The notes below the pieces were generated by a model, which saw only the letters and a list, made by a program, of their open reading frames with translations, was not told the origin of the DNA and searched no databases. A stretch of DNA of 64,000 bases, taken from Neotabrizicola shimadae (GTDB lineage Bacteria; Pseudomonadota; Alphaproteobacteria; Rhodobacterales; Rhodobacteraceae). The DNA lies in NCBI RefSeq assembly GCF_019623905.1, contig NZ_CP069370.1:3292001-3356000 (forward strand), read 5' to 3'. Shown here one piece after another: positions 45,241 through 53,871 of the stretch. The translations under genes and the position numbers were made by a program. The stretch's first letter is position 1, and each line of letters begins with the position of its first letter.

Positions 45241-46250
45241 TCCTGAAAGGGGCCGAGGCCGCGCGTTACCTGCGCCGCCCCGATCCCGGCCGTGCCGGGC
45301 TTCTGATCTTCGGCGCCGATCCCATGCATGTCGCGCTGAAGCGTCAGGATGCCGTGACCGCATTGATCGGCCCACAGGGCGAATCCGAGATGCGCCTGAC
45401 CCGCATCCCCGGCGCCGACCTGCGGCGCGATGGCGCCCGGCTGGCCGACACGATGAAAGAACGCGGGTTCTTCCCCGGCCCCCGCGTCGTGCTGGTCGAA
45501 GAGGCCACGGACGGGCTCGCCCCGCAGATCGAGTCCGCGCTGGCAGAGTGGCAACCCGACGATGCCGTGCTTGTTGTGACGGCCGGAATGCTGACCGGCA
45601 AGTCCGCTCTCAAGACCCTGTTCGACAAGCACCGCGCTGCCGTGTCGATCGGGCTCTATGACGATCCGCCCTCGGCGGAGGAAATCGCCGACACCCTCGC
45701 CCGCGCCGGGCTCACGCGGCTTGCCCCCGACGCCGCCCCCGCGCTCGAAGGGCTGGCACGCGAGCTTGACCCCGGTGACTTTCGCCAGACGCTGGACCGG
45801 ATCGCCCTTTACAAATGGCAGGATACCGAGCCGCTGACGGCGGGCGAAGTGGTGCTTCTGGTACCCGCCTCGGCCGAAACGGAACTGGACGACCTGATCC
45901 TTGCCGTCGGCGACCGCAACCCGGAGCGGGCCTGCCTTCTGCTGCACCGACTCGAGGCGCAAGGCACCACCGCGGTCGCGGTTTGCATTGCTGCGCTGCG
46001 CCATTTCCGCGCCCTGCACATTGCCGCCACCGACCCCGGCGGCATTGCCACGGGCATGATCAAGGCCCGTGTCTTCGGCCCACGCCGCGATGCCATGCAG
46101 CGGCAGGCCGGGGCCTGGGGCGCACGCGCGCTGGAATCGGCGCTGGCCACACTTGTGGACTGCGACCTGACCCTGCGCTCGGCCAGCCGTGCGCCGGCGA
46201 TGGCCGTCCTGGAACGCGCGCTGATCCGCGTGGCGATGACAAAGAGGTAA
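45237..46250 (+). CDS. holA: DNA polymerase III subunit delta (HolA)
   Basis: The 337-residue protein starts [21 protein letters not shown] and has the delta-subunit N-terminal part (LIFGADPMHVALKRQDAV) and the middle domain with FFPGPRVVLVEEATDGL. The C-terminal helical domain includes ERACLLLHRLEAQGTTAVA. It opens the sliding clamp within the clamp loader. The ATG overlaps the lptE stop. The call rests on family resemblance and on the conserved leuS-lptE-holA order. Confidence 0.94.
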   Translation: MILKGAEAARYLRRPDPGRAGLLIFGADPMHVALKRQDAVTALIGPQGESEMRLTRIPGADLRRDGARLADTMKERGFFPGPRVVLVEEATDGLAPQIESALAEWQPDDAVLVVTAGMLTGKSALKTLFDKHRAAVSIGLYDDPPSAEEIADTLARAGLTRLAPDAAPALEGLARELDPGDFRQTLDRIALYKWQDTEPLTAGEVVLLVPASAETELDDLILAVGDRNPERACLLLHRLEAQGTTAVAVCIAALRHFRALHIAATDPGGIATGMIKARVFGPRRDAMQRQAGAWGARALESALATLVDCDLTLRSASRAPAMAVLERALIRVAMTKR

Positions 46251-46252
46251 GG

Positions 46253-46585
46253 ATGACCGACAGCATCGAGGACTTCCTCGCCCCCCTCGCCCGGCTGGCC
46301 GAAGACGCCCCCGGCATCGAAGGGCTGGTGATCTGGGCCGAAGACGGCGCCTGGCCGGCAAGCGACACGCCGACCGAAGCGCTGGAGGCCGAGGAGATCG
46401 CCTTCTACGCCGAGGGCCTGTTGCTGGAGGGTTTCGGCATGGCCTGGGACATCCTGGCCCTGCCCGACGACCCGGAAGAACAGCTCGCGGTGCGGCTGAT
46501 GGTCTGGCAGGGCGCCGCCCCGCCCCCGCCTGCGGCGCCGAAACCCTGGATCACCCTCGACCGCAAGGAAAGGCCCGCCCGATGA
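46253..46585 (+). CDS. Small hypothetical acidic protein
   Basis: This 110-residue protein (MTDSIEDFLAPLARLAEDAP) starts two bases after the holA stop behind AGGTAAGG and overlaps the GAF gene by four bases, so it is very probably translated with them. It is acidic, has no signal peptide, and ends in a proline-rich stretch (APPPPAAPKPWITLDRKE). I recognise no family. Coupling to holA and to the GAF gene suggests a cytoplasmic role, but nothing more can be said. Confidence 0.7.
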   Translation: MTDSIEDFLAPLARLAEDAPGIEGLVIWAEDGAWPASDTPTEALEAEEIAFYAEGLLLEGFGMAWDILALPDDPEEQLAVRLMVWQGAAPPPPAAPKPWITLDRKERPAR

Positions 46586-47007
46586 TCTATGATGACCTCC
46601 ACCGCGAAGCCGCAGCCCTGGGCACGATCCTCTTCACGATCACGACCAATGACTTCGCGGCAGATCTGGCGCGGCGGGCCTATACCTCGCATCCGGTAGA
46701 GTACCCGGTGTCGGGCACCAAACCGATGGAGCGGAACGCCTGGTACGATCATGTGATCCGCGACCACCGGACCTTCGTGGCCAACACCGCGCCCGAGTTT
46801 GCCGTGGTGTTCTTCGACCATGCCCTGATCACCTCGCTTGGCCTGGGCTCGGCGGTCAACATCCCGGTGATCGCGGGGGGCGAGGTGGTGGGGACGGTGA
46901 ACCTGCTGGCCGAGACGGGGCATTTCACGCCCGAGAAGCTGGCCGCCTACGAGGCGCTGGTGGCCCGCCACCACGACGCGCTGGCGGCGGAGATGGCGGG
47001 GGGCTGA
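46582..47007 (+). CDS. Small GAF-domain protein
   Basis: The 141-residue protein consists of one GAF-like domain. Recognisable parts are VSGTKPMERNAWYDHVIRD, LGSAVNIPVIAGGEVVGTVN and LLAETGHFTPEKL, the core that binds small ligands in other GAF proteins. It carries no output domain. It starts within the stop of the hypothetical gene before it and ends one base before the LysR gene, so it may sense the effector linked to that regulator. This link is positional only. Confidence 0.8.
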   Translation: MIYDDLHREAAALGTILFTITTNDFAADLARRAYTSHPVEYPVSGTKPMERNAWYDHVIRDHRTFVANTAPEFAVVFFDHALITSLGLGSAVNIPVIAGGEVVGTVNLLAETGHFTPEKLAAYEALVARHHDALAAEMAGG

Positions 47008-47008
47008 C

Positions 47009-47911
47009 GTGGCCTTCACCCTGCGCCAGCTTCAGTTCTTCATCGCGGCGGCCGAGGCTGGGTCCGTGTCGGGCGCGGCGCGGGCGCTGTCGATCTCGCA
47101 GTCTTCGGTGACCGAGGCGATCCGGGCGCTGGAGGATGATCTGGGCGTCGCGCTGTTCGACCGGCAGGCGCGGGGGCTCTTGATCACCCACAAGGGGTCC
47201 GCCTTCCTGCGGCACGCCCGGCAGATCCTGGAGGACGTGGCCATCGCCCGCACCGCCTTCCGCGACGAGGGGGAGGCGATGACGGGGCGGCTGTCACTGG
47301 GGGTGACCTCACTGGTCGCGGGCTATGTGCTGTCGGATATCCTGTCGCGATTCCGGCGGGCCTATCCTCAGGTGGAGCTCTCGGTGATCGAGGACAACGG
47401 GGACTATCTCCAGCATCTGCTGATCGGGGGGGAGCTGGACGTGGCGGTCCTGCTGACCTCGTCGGTCAAGGACCGGATGGCCCTGCATGTGGAGACGCTG
47501 CTGGTCTCGCCCTATCGGCTGTGGCTGCCGCTGGGCCATGCGCTGGCCCAGCAGGAGGCCATCGCGCTGGACGAGCTGGCGGGGCAGCCGCTGATCCAGC
47601 TGATGGTGGACGAGATCGAGGAGAGTACCCGGCGGCTGATGGGGGCGCTGGCGGTCAAGCCCCAGATCGCCTTCCGGACCCGGTCGGTGGAGGCGGTCCG
47701 CAGCCTGGTGGCCACGGGGGCGGGGCTGGCGATCCTGCCCAGCCTTGTGTACCGGCCCTGGTCGCTGGAGGGGGACCGCATCGAGATCCGGGACGTCTCG
47801 GGGGACCTGCCCTCGGTCCAGGTGGGCCTCGCCTGGCGCCGGGGGGCGCCGCTCTCGGCCCCGGCCCTCAACTTCGTCCGCTCGGCCCAGAGCGCCATCC
47901 CGGCCCGCTAG
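47009..47911 (+). CDS. LysR-family transcriptional regulator
   Basis: The 300-residue protein (GTG start, MAFTLRQLQFFIAAAEAGSV) has the LysR winged helix-turn-helix (SGAARALSISQSSVTEAIRALEDDLG) in the first 65 residues and a periplasmic-binding-like effector domain after it (LSLGVTSLVAGYVLSDILS). It lies one base after the GAF gene stop. Its target is unknown; LysR genes are often divergent from their targets, but here the neighbours upstream run the same way. A perfect 18-base palindrome directly follows its stop codon. Confidence 0.93.
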   Translation: MAFTLRQLQFFIAAAEAGSVSGAARALSISQSSVTEAIRALEDDLGVALFDRQARGLLITHKGSAFLRHARQILEDVAIARTAFRDEGEAMTGRLSLGVTSLVAGYVLSDILSRFRRAYPQVELSVIEDNGDYLQHLLIGGELDVAVLLTSSVKDRMALHVETLLVSPYRLWLPLGHALAQQEAIALDELAGQPLIQLMVDEIEESTRRLMGALAVKPQIAFRTRSVEAVRSLVATGAGLAILPSLVYRPWSLEGDRIEIRDVSGDLPSVQVGLAWRRGAPLSAPALNFVRSAQSAIPAR

Positions 47912-47929
47912 GCGTCCGAGCTCGGACGC
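47912..47929 (+). terminator. Perfect palindrome after the LysR gene
   Basis: GCGTCCGAGCTCGGACGC begins on the base after the TAG stop of the LysR gene. It can form a 7-8 base stem, but no T-run follows, so termination is only a possibility. Confidence 0.45.
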
Positions 47930-48033
47930 TTGGACGGGGTGTTTGAGTTCAATGGGTTACGAAGGCGGATTAACTTGGACTTAAGGATTGGGGTGTGGGG
48001 CCAAGTGGCGACAAGGCTCGGTTTTGCCGGGAT

Positions 48034-48100
48034 GTAGGGTGCGTGCTTGCACGCACCGAGGGCGGCCGGGTGAAATGGTGCGTGCGAGCACGCACCCTAC
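48034..48100. repeat. Inverted pair of palindromic units (pair 1)
   Basis: The units at 48034-48057 and 48077-48100 are reverse complements of each other apart from one base. Each is itself a hairpin (GGTGCGTGC, two-base loop, GCACGCACC) with a GTAGGG or CCCTAC outer flank. They are separated by 19 bases. Confidence 0.85.
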
Positions 48101-48108
48101 GGCAAGCT

Positions 48109-48196
48109 CCGTAGGCCGGGGTTCACCTCGGCGTCCCGTGACGGCTTGGGGTGGACGGGTTGGCGCAAGTGAGTCGGGGTGAACCCCGACCTACGG
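48109..48196. repeat. Inverted pair of palindromic units (pair 2)
   Basis: The units at 48109-48132 and 48173-48196 are imperfect reverse complements. The second is a perfect hairpin, TCGGGGT-GA-ACCCCGA, and both carry the CCGTAGG/CCTACGG outer flank seen in the other pairs. Confidence 0.8.
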
Positions 48197-48211
48197 GTTG
48201 CCTGGGGATTG

Positions 48212-48367
48212 CCGTAGGGTGCGCATTCATTGCGCACCTTGTGGCCGAAGGGACCGCGCGTAGTCGCGCCGTCGTCGCTCGCTGGGCGGCAGGGATTGTC
48301 CGAGGAAGGCAAGGTCGCACGATCCGCCACTCGGACAGGAGGTGCGCAATGAATGCGCACCCTACGG
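48212..48367. repeat. Perfect 27-base inverted repeat enclosing 102 bases (pair 3)
   Basis: The segments at 48212-48238 and 48341-48367 are exact reverse complements over 27 bases. Each contains its own hairpin (GGTGCGCA, five-base loop, TGCGCACC) and a CCGTAGGG/CCCTACGG outer flank. The 102 bases between have no gene. Confidence 0.85.
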
Positions 48368-48762
48368 CTCGCTTGCTCGGACTTGAGGATTGGGGTGGGT
48401 TGAACAGGCGGTAGGGAGCCCAAGGGATGGCGGGTTTCACCCACCCTATAGCTCGCTTGCACGCACCGAGGGCGGGCAGCCCTCGCCAATCTACATGGGG
48501 AACGGTGCGTGAGAGCGCGCACCTTGTCTCGCTAGTGTACCTCCAGAACAACCAGGAGGGATGGCGAGTACGAGTGTGCACCCTGCAAGAGATATTCGCC
48601 AGCTGACCATCTTTTATTCACCTATGTAGATTAAATGCCAAGCGATGCGCCGGCGACACGATTGATTGGCCATGGTCTTGTTTGGAACACCGCGCTGCCC
48701 TCTTGCAGAGATGTGGCGACCAAACTATCACTTCGAATCGTAACGAGTAAGGATATCGTCTT

Positions 48763-49485
48763 GTGGACCGTAATGTTCTGATTGTCGGGCACAGCCATGT
48801 TCAGTGCCTTGCGACGGCGGCCCTGAAAGCTGGCAACGACAATGTCGAAGTCGTAAGCATAAGAAAATTTCCAGGCTTCCGATCTGCATCGCCGGAATCG
48901 GTTGCGACGATGGTGCTGGAGGGGGCGAAGCAGAAGTGCCCTGACGCGATTTGCCTTTGCCTGCAGGGCAATGAGCACAACATGCTAGGGCTTCTGGAGC
49001 ATCCTATTCCGTTCTCCATTGGGGGATCCAGAACCGGCTCCATCCCCGATCAACAGGCGGGGAGATGGTTTATACCCCATTCGGTGGTGCAAGATTCGTT
49101 CCGAGAGAGACTTCACAAGGTCCCGAAGATCGCGGAAGCCCTTCTTTCTGTCTTTCCAAGTGCCCGGCCTCTCTTCCTGATGCCGCCTCCGCCCATCTCT
49201 GATTGGGAGCACTTGCTTGAGTTTCCTGGGGTGTTCGAAGACAAGTTGCATCTTGGACCGGCCCCCGACGCCCTTCGGCTTCAACTCTACGAAATGGAAT
49301 GCCAAGTCTTCAAGGAGTTTGCTGCTGCTCTCAATGCACCTGTCATTGAAGCGGCCGCGGAAACCCTTGATGATCGGGGCTTTCTGAAGAAGGGGCTCTA
49401 CGCAAACGATCCGTCGCACGCAAACCCGCAATACGGCAAGATCATGCTTGACCTTGTCCTTCAAGGAGCGATGAAGCCAAGATGA
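48763..49485 (+). CDS. SGNH/GDSL-like hydrolase-fold protein
   Basis: The 240-residue protein (GTG start, MDRNVLIVGHSHVQCLATAA, with AAGGA upstream) shows weak SGNH signatures: block I GHSHV, a block III-like CLQGNEHN and block V NDPSHANPQYG with the catalytic aspartate-histidine pair. There is no signal peptide. SGNH relatives next to GSCFA proteins are thought to act on acylated glycans, but no substrate is known. The base composition is clearly poorer in G and C than its neighbours, with many A/T third positions, a sign of transfer. It overlaps the GSCFA gene by four bases. Confidence 0.75.
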   Translation: MDRNVLIVGHSHVQCLATAALKAGNDNVEVVSIRKFPGFRSASPESVATMVLEGAKQKCPDAICLCLQGNEHNMLGLLEHPIPFSIGGSRTGSIPDQQAGRWFIPHSVVQDSFRERLHKVPKIAEALLSVFPSARPLFLMPPPPISDWEHLLEFPGVFEDKLHLGPAPDALRLQLYEMECQVFKEFAAALNAPVIEAAAETLDDRGFLKKGLYANDPSHANPQYGKIMLDLVLQGAMKPR

Positions 49486-50558
49486 GGCATCCATATGCTG
49501 GTGCGCCGCGCCGTCAGTTCTGGAACAGAGAACCTGGAGTAACGGAGCCTCACAAGCTTGACCCTGTTGGAGAAGCGCCGTTCAGCTTGAGCCGCAGTGA
49601 TCGGATTGTGACAGCCGGAAGTTGCTTTGCGCAGCATGTTGCAAGGTTCATGTCACAATCCGGATACAATCACTACATTGCCGAGCCGGCTCATCCGATT
49701 GTCATGAAGGACGCGGCAAGGAAGTACAACTACGGCCTGTTTTCAGCACGCTATGGGAACATCTATACGGCACGGCAGTTGTTGCAACTGATTCAGCGCG
49801 CATATGGAAGTTTTGTGCCCATAGAAAGCACGTGGCCCGGGCCAAACGGGAAGGGCGTTGTGGATCCGTTTCGGCCACAGATCCATCCCGGTGGCTTCCT
49901 CAATGAGAACGAACTTCAGGCAGACCGTGCCCATCACCTGGCTTGCGTCCGGGACGCGATCGAGAAGATGGACGTGTTCGTTTTCACTCTCGGCTTGACA
50001 GAGACCTGGGCAGACTCCCGCGATGGTGCCGTGTTCCCGCTGGCGCCAGGCGTCGCCGGAGGAATCTACGACCCAAGCCTGGTGAAGTTCGAAAACTATG
50101 ACGAAGTCCAGAGCTTCGAGGATCTGCGAGCGGCCTTGAGCCTCATTCGTTCGATCAACCCCAAGGTTCGGATTATTCTTACAGTCTCACCCGTGCCCCT
50201 AAACGCGACATATGAAGACCGTCACGTTCTTCTTTCGACAACGTGGTCGAAGGCGGTCTTGCGGATCGCAGCGGAAAAAGCAACTCGCGAGTTGAGCGAT
50301 TGCGTCTACTTTCCATCCTACGAGATCATCACCAGTCCACATGTACGAGGTCAGTACTACGAGGACGATTGCCGGGAAGTGCGGCAGAAGGGCGTGGACC
50401 ATGTCATGCGGCTCTTCCTTCGTCACTTTGCGGACCAAAAGGTGGAAGATGTTCAGGTTCGTTCTGCGCCAAGGGTGACTGGCGCTGCCAACCATATGGA
50501 CGATATGGAAGACAAGGTTGAGCTCTTGTGTGACGAAGCTGCAATCAGCGATCACTGA
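49482..50558 (+). CDS. GSCFA-domain protein
   Basis: The 358-residue protein carries the name-giving motif in RIVTAGSCFAQHVARFM near residue 47. It also has ARKYNYGLFSARYGNIYTAR, FVFTLGLTETWADSRDGAVFP and ILTVSPVPLNATYEDRHVL, all typical of GSCFA proteins, a group related to the SGNH/PC-esterase fold. Function is unknown; a role in surface glycan modification is inferred. It shares the low-GC composition of the SGNH gene and is translationally coupled to it (ATGA). The final 50 residues (after the HFADQKVEDVQ segment) look unstructured. Confidence 0.88.
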   Translation: MRHPYAGAPRRQFWNREPGVTEPHKLDPVGEAPFSLSRSDRIVTAGSCFAQHVARFMSQSGYNHYIAEPAHPIVMKDAARKYNYGLFSARYGNIYTARQLLQLIQRAYGSFVPIESTWPGPNGKGVVDPFRPQIHPGGFLNENELQADRAHHLACVRDAIEKMDVFVFTLGLTETWADSRDGAVFPLAPGVAGGIYDPSLVKFENYDEVQSFEDLRAALSLIRSINPKVRIILTVSPVPLNATYEDRHVLLSTTWSKAVLRIAAEKATRELSDCVYFPSYEIITSPHVRGQYYEDDCREVRQKGVDHVMRLFLRHFADQKVEDVQVRSAPRVTGAANHMDDMEDKVELLCDEAAISDH

Positions 50559-50736
50559 ACAAAGCAAGCCCTCGGGCGGGGTTCCTCCCCTCTATTCGCG
50601 CCGGGAACGCCCAGTGGCTTCCCGGCGGGGGTGATTGGCTCGCCAGGCGGGCATGTTGGGTTGGAAACCAGCCCTGGCGGGGGTTCCGGCGCTCGGGGTA
50701 AGCCGTCGCGTGGTGGGTTCCACCCACCCTACCCCC
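50559..50736. repeat. Right flank of the low-GC island with a further palindrome
   Basis: This gap between the GSCFA gene and the convergent dapB contains GGTGGGT-TCC-ACCCACC at 50712-50728 followed by CTACC. It is the same kind of unit as those at 48034-48445. Further GC-rich partial palindromes occur at 50570-50700. No gene was found. Confidence 0.7.
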
Positions 50737-51549
50737 TCACAACCCCAGCACGTCCATCATGTCGTACTCGCCAGGCTTCTTGCCCTGGCCCCACAGCGCG
50801 GCCTTCAGCGCTCCCCGGGCGAAGATGCTGCGGTCGGTGGCGAGGTGGCGGAGCACGATGCGTTCGCCGTCGGCGGCGAAGATGACGTCGTGTTCGCCCA
50901 CCACGTCGCCGCCGCGGATGGCGGAGAAGCCGATGGTGCCGTGCTTGCGGGCGCCGGTGATGCCCTCTCGCGCCGGGGTGCGGAGGTCTGACAGCGGGGC
51001 GCCGCGGCCTTCGGCGGCGGCCTCGCCCAGCATGAGTGCGGTGCCCGAGGGGGCATCGACCTTCATGCGGTGGTGGGCTTCGACGATCTCGATATCCCAA
51101 TCGGCATCCAGCGCCTGGGCGACCTTTTGCGTCAGGCGGACGAGGAGGTTGACGCCAAGGCTCATGTTGCCGGCGCGGACGACGACGGCATGGCGGGCGG
51201 CGGCGCTGATCTTCGCCAGGTGATGGGGTTCAAGCCCGGTGGTGCCGATGACATGGACGGCGCGGGCCTGGGCGGCGAGGGCGGAAAGCTCCACCGTGGC
51301 GGCGGGGGAGGTGAAATCGAGGAGCGCCTGCGACTGGGCGAGGGCTTCCAGCGGATCGTCGGTGACGGTGAGGCCGAGGGGGGCGCCGCCGGTGACGGTG
51401 CCCAGGTCCTGGCCGACCCAGGGGTGGCCGGGGCGTTCCAGCACGGCGACGAGGCGGGCGCGGTCGGGGGCGGCCAGCACGGTGGCGGTGAGCATGCGGC
51501 CCATGCGGCCGGAGGCGCCGGCGATGGTGATGGCGGGCAGGTCTGTCAT
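50737..51549 (-). CDS. dapB: 4-hydroxy-tetrahydrodipicolinate reductase
   Basis: The 270-residue protein starts [20 protein letters not shown] with the dinucleotide-binding loop Gx[21 protein letters not shown] and [13 protein letters not shown] lead to the catalytic [16 protein letters not shown] with histidine and lysine. It catalyses the second committed step of lysine and diaminopimelate synthesis. The start at 51549 was chosen because 16 upstream codons have no family match. It diverges from rbfA across 91 bases. Confidence 0.97.
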   Translation of the reverse strand: MTDLPAITIAGASGRMGRMLTATVLAAPDRARLVAVLERPGHPWVGQDLGTVTGGAPLGLTVTDDPLEALAQSQALLDFTSPAATVELSALAAQARAVHVIGTTGLEPHHLAKISAAARHAVVVRAGNMSLGVNLLVRLTQKVAQALDADWDIEIVEAHHRMKVDAPSGTALMLGEAAAEGRGAPLSDLRTPAREGITGARKHGTIGFSAIRGGDVVGEHDVIFAADGERIVLRHLATDRSIFARGALKAALWGQGKKPGEYDMMDVLGL

Positions 51550-51640
51550 GGTATCCTCCGTTTGGCGCTTTGTGGCGGGTTCGGGCGGGCGGCTCAAGCC
51601 CGGCGTTGCGGTTTCGGGCGATTGCGCCTATGGGGGGGCC

Positions 51641-52051
51641 ATGTCGAACCGCCGTCCTTCCAGCACGAACGGCCCGTCGCAGCGGCAGTTGCGGGTGGGC
51701 GAACTGATCCGCCGCACCTTGTCGGAGGTGCTGGCGCGTGGCGATGTGCATGACCCGGACCTGAACGTGATTCCGATCACGGTGGGGGAGGTGTCGGTGT
51801 CGCCCGACCTGAAGGTGGCCACGGTCTATGTGATGCCGCTGCTGGGCACGGCGCCGGTTGACGTGGCGATTGCCGCGCTGGCCCGGCACCGGGGCGAGTT
51901 GCGCCACCATGTGGCCGGGGCGATGCGGCTGAAATACGCGCCGGATCTGCGGTTCCGGGCGGACGAGACCTTTGACCGGCTGGACGAGACGCGGCGCATG
52001 TTCGCCGATGAGCGGGTGCGGCGGGATCTGGATACGCCGGACGAGGAATGA
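51641..52051 (+). CDS. rbfA: Ribosome-binding factor A
   Basis: The 136-residue protein starts [20 protein letters not shown] and has the type II KH-fold sequence [16 protein letters not shown], then [17 protein letters not shown] and [21 protein letters not shown]. It acts in late maturation of the 30S subunit at low temperature. It is translated together with the DUF2233 and truB genes downstream; the next gene starts within its stop codon. Confidence 0.95.
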   Translation: MSNRRPSSTNGPSQRQLRVGELIRRTLSEVLARGDVHDPDLNVIPITVGEVSVSPDLKVATVYVMPLLGTAPVDVAIAALARHRGELRHHVAGAMRLKYAPDLRFRADETFDRLDETRRMFADERVRRDLDTPDEE

Positions 52052-52773
52052 TGCGCGGGCTGTGGGTGGCGCTGGCCGGGCTGGTGCCTGGTGCGGCAGG
52101 TGCGGCTTGTGCGCCGTTCGCCTTTGAGGGGATGCCCTACACGGTCTGCGAGGTGCGGGCAGGCGAGGATCTGCGGCTGTTCCTTGAGGGGCCGGATGGG
52201 GTGTATGGCAGCTTCCGTGCGGTGAATGCGGCCCTGGCGGCCGAGGGCAAGCAGCTGGGATTCGCGATGAACGCGGGGATGTATCACCGCGACCTGTCGC
52301 CGGTGGGGCTGTATGTCGAGGATGGGCGCGAGGTCACGCGGCTGGTGACGCGGGATGGGCCGGGGAACTTTGGCCTGCTGCCGAACGGGGTGTTCTGCGT
52401 GGGCGAGGGGTTTGCGGTGGTGGAATCGCGCGCCTTTGCGAAGGCGGGGCGGGCGTGCCGCTATGCCACGCAATCGGGGCCGATGCTGGTGATTGACGGC
52501 GAGTTGCATCCGAAGCTGATCCCCGACTCGCCATCTGTGTATGTGCGCAATGGGGTGGGGGTCAGTGCGGATGGGCAGACCGCATGGTTTGCCATTTCCG
52601 ACCGGGCGGTGAACTTCGACAGTTTCGCGCGGATGTTCCGGAACGGGCTGGGGGCGCGGGATGCGCTGTACCTGGACGGCTCGATCTCGCGGCTGTACGC
52701 GCCGGAGCTGGGGCGCAGCGACTTCGGCTTTTCCATGGGGCCGATCGTGGGAACCGTGGTGCCGAAGGAGTAG
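52048..52773 (+). CDS. Phosphodiester glycosidase family protein (DUF2233)
   Basis: The 241-residue protein has a signal peptide ending near GAAGAAC and a DUF2233/NAGPA-type domain. Conserved stretches are [49 protein letters not shown] and [17 protein letters not shown]. In animals this fold (the uncovering enzyme) removes GlcNAc from phosphodiesters; bacterial substrates are mostly unknown. Two ATG codons in a row (52048, 52051) overlap the rbfA stop. It lies between rbfA and truB in a conserved Rhodobacterales order. Confidence 0.88.
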   Translation: MMRGLWVALAGLVPGAAGAACAPFAFEGMPYTVCEVRAGEDLRLFLEGPDGVYGSFRAVNAALAAEGKQLGFAMNAGMYHRDLSPVGLYVEDGREVTRLVTRDGPGNFGLLPNGVFCVGEGFAVVESRAFAKAGRACRYATQSGPMLVIDGELHPKLIPDSPSVYVRNGVGVSADGQTAWFAISDRAVNFDSFARMFRNGLGARDALYLDGSISRLYAPELGRSDFGFSMGPIVGTVVPKE

Positions 52774-52775
52774 CG

Positions 52776-53678
52776 ATGGCGCGGGGCAAGAAGGGCCGGC
52801 CGGTCTCGGGCTGGGTGGTGGTGGACAAGCCGGCGGGGGTGGGGTCCACGGCCGTGGTGAACAAGGTGAAATGGGCGTTTGAGGCGCAGAAGGCGGGCCA
52901 TGCGGGGACGCTGGACCCGGATGCGACTGGCGTGCTGGCGGTGGCTTTGGGGGAGGCGACCAAGACGGTGCCCTATGTGACCGATGCGCTGAAGTGCTAT
53001 CGCTTCCGGGTGGCTTTTGGCGCGGCGACCTCGACCGACGATGCGGCGGGTGAGGTGCTGGCGCGGTCGCCGCTGCGGCCAGCGGACGCCGCGCTGGAGG
53101 CGGCGCTGGCGGGGTTCCGGGGTGATATCCTTCAGGTGCCGCCGCGCGTGTCGGCGGTGAAGGTCGAGGGCGAGCGGGCCTATGACCTGGCGCGCGAGGG
53201 CGAGGATTTCGAGCTGGCGGCGCGGCCCCTGTGGGTGGAGCGGCTGGAGGTGACGGGGCGGCCGGATGCGGACCATGTGGATCTGGAGATGGTTTGCGGG
53301 AAGGGCGGTTACGTGCGGTCCATCGCGCGCGACCTCGGCCAGGTTCTGGGGTGCCTGGGCCATGTCGCCTGGTTGCGGCGGGTCTGGTCGGGGCCGTTCT
53401 CTGTGGACGACGCGGTGAGTTTGGACGAGATCGACCGGCTGGCGCGGACCGACGAGATCGACGCGCTGGTGAAGCCCTTGGAGCTGGGGCTGAGCGGGTT
53501 GCCGGAACTGCCCGCCACGGCGGAGGGCGCGGTACGGCTGCGGCATGGCAATCCGGGCATGGTGCTGACCTCTTCGGTGGACTACGGCGACGAGGCCTGG
53601 GCAAGTTTCCAGGGCCGGGCGGTGGCGGTGGGAACTTACCGGGCGGGCGAGTTGCACCCGGCGCGGGTCTTTGTCTGA
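52776..53678 (+). CDS. truB: tRNA pseudouridine(55) synthase
   Basis: The 300-residue protein starts [20 protein letters not shown], with [19 protein letters not shown] as the typical opening. The catalytic aspartate lies in [40 protein letters not shown] and [14 protein letters not shown] complete the pattern. It makes pseudouridine 55 in the T-loop of tRNAs. The start lies two bases after the upstream stop. A strong hairpin follows its stop. Confidence 0.97.
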   Translation: MARGKKGRPVSGWVVVDKPAGVGSTAVVNKVKWAFEAQKAGHAGTLDPDATGVLAVALGEATKTVPYVTDALKCYRFRVAFGAATSTDDAAGEVLARSPLRPADAALEAALAGFRGDILQVPPRVSAVKVEGERAYDLAREGEDFELAARPLWVERLEVTGRPDADHVDLEMVCGKGGYVRSIARDLGQVLGCLGHVAWLRRVWSGPFSVDDAVSLDEIDRLARTDEIDALVKPLELGLSGLPELPATAEGAVRLRHGNPGMVLTSSVDYGDEAWASFQGRAVAVGTYRAGELHPARVFV

Positions 53679-53683
53679 GGGGT

Positions 53684-53718
53684 GCCGTCGGGGCGGGCAT
53701 CGAACCTGCCCCGACGGC
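53684..53718 (+). terminator. Strong hairpin after truB
   Basis: A 14-base stem with one G-U pair (53684-53697 with 53705-53718) and a seven-base loop begins five bases past the truB stop. No T-run follows, so it may be a Rho-assisted or stabilising structure. Confidence 0.6.
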
Positions 53719-53768
53719 GCTGCCGCGGCCCGGATGTCCGGCGGCGCGCTGGCCCGACAGAAGTAGAT

Positions 53769-53850
53769 GAGTATTTGAGCAAAGAAGAAGCGGGGTTTCT
53801 TCTTTGGGGAAATACTCCACAGGGGGTCCGGGGGACGTGAAGTCCCCCGG
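53769..53850. repeat. AAATACTC-type hairpin element, second copy
   Basis: GAGTATTT at 53769-53776 pairs with AAATACTC at 53810-53817 and AAAGAAGAA at 53781-53789 pairs with 53797-53805, giving a long stem with a symmetric four-base bulge. A nine-base GC hairpin (CCGGGGGAC, loop GTGAA) follows at 53828-53850. A related arrangement lies at 23985-24113. Confidence 0.65.
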
Positions 53851-53871
53851 CGGCGGGGCCGGGAGAGGCGG

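Larger units (their letters stand above)
47930..48762. repeat. Repeat-rich non-coding region upstream of the SGNH/GSCFA genes
   Basis: About 830 bases contain no credible gene. They hold three inverted pairs of palindromic units (listed separately), two more degenerate palindromes at 48429-48445 and 48504-48523, a 19-base direct repeat with one mismatch (47977-47995 and 48379-48397) and a 21-base exact direct repeat (48045-48065 and 48455-48475). The last 160 bases are much richer in A and T and should contain the promoter of the SGNH gene. Confidence 0.8.

Noticed and set aside
47930-48762. Small ORFs within the repeat array
   Set aside because: They are built from the palindromic units and have no start context or family match.
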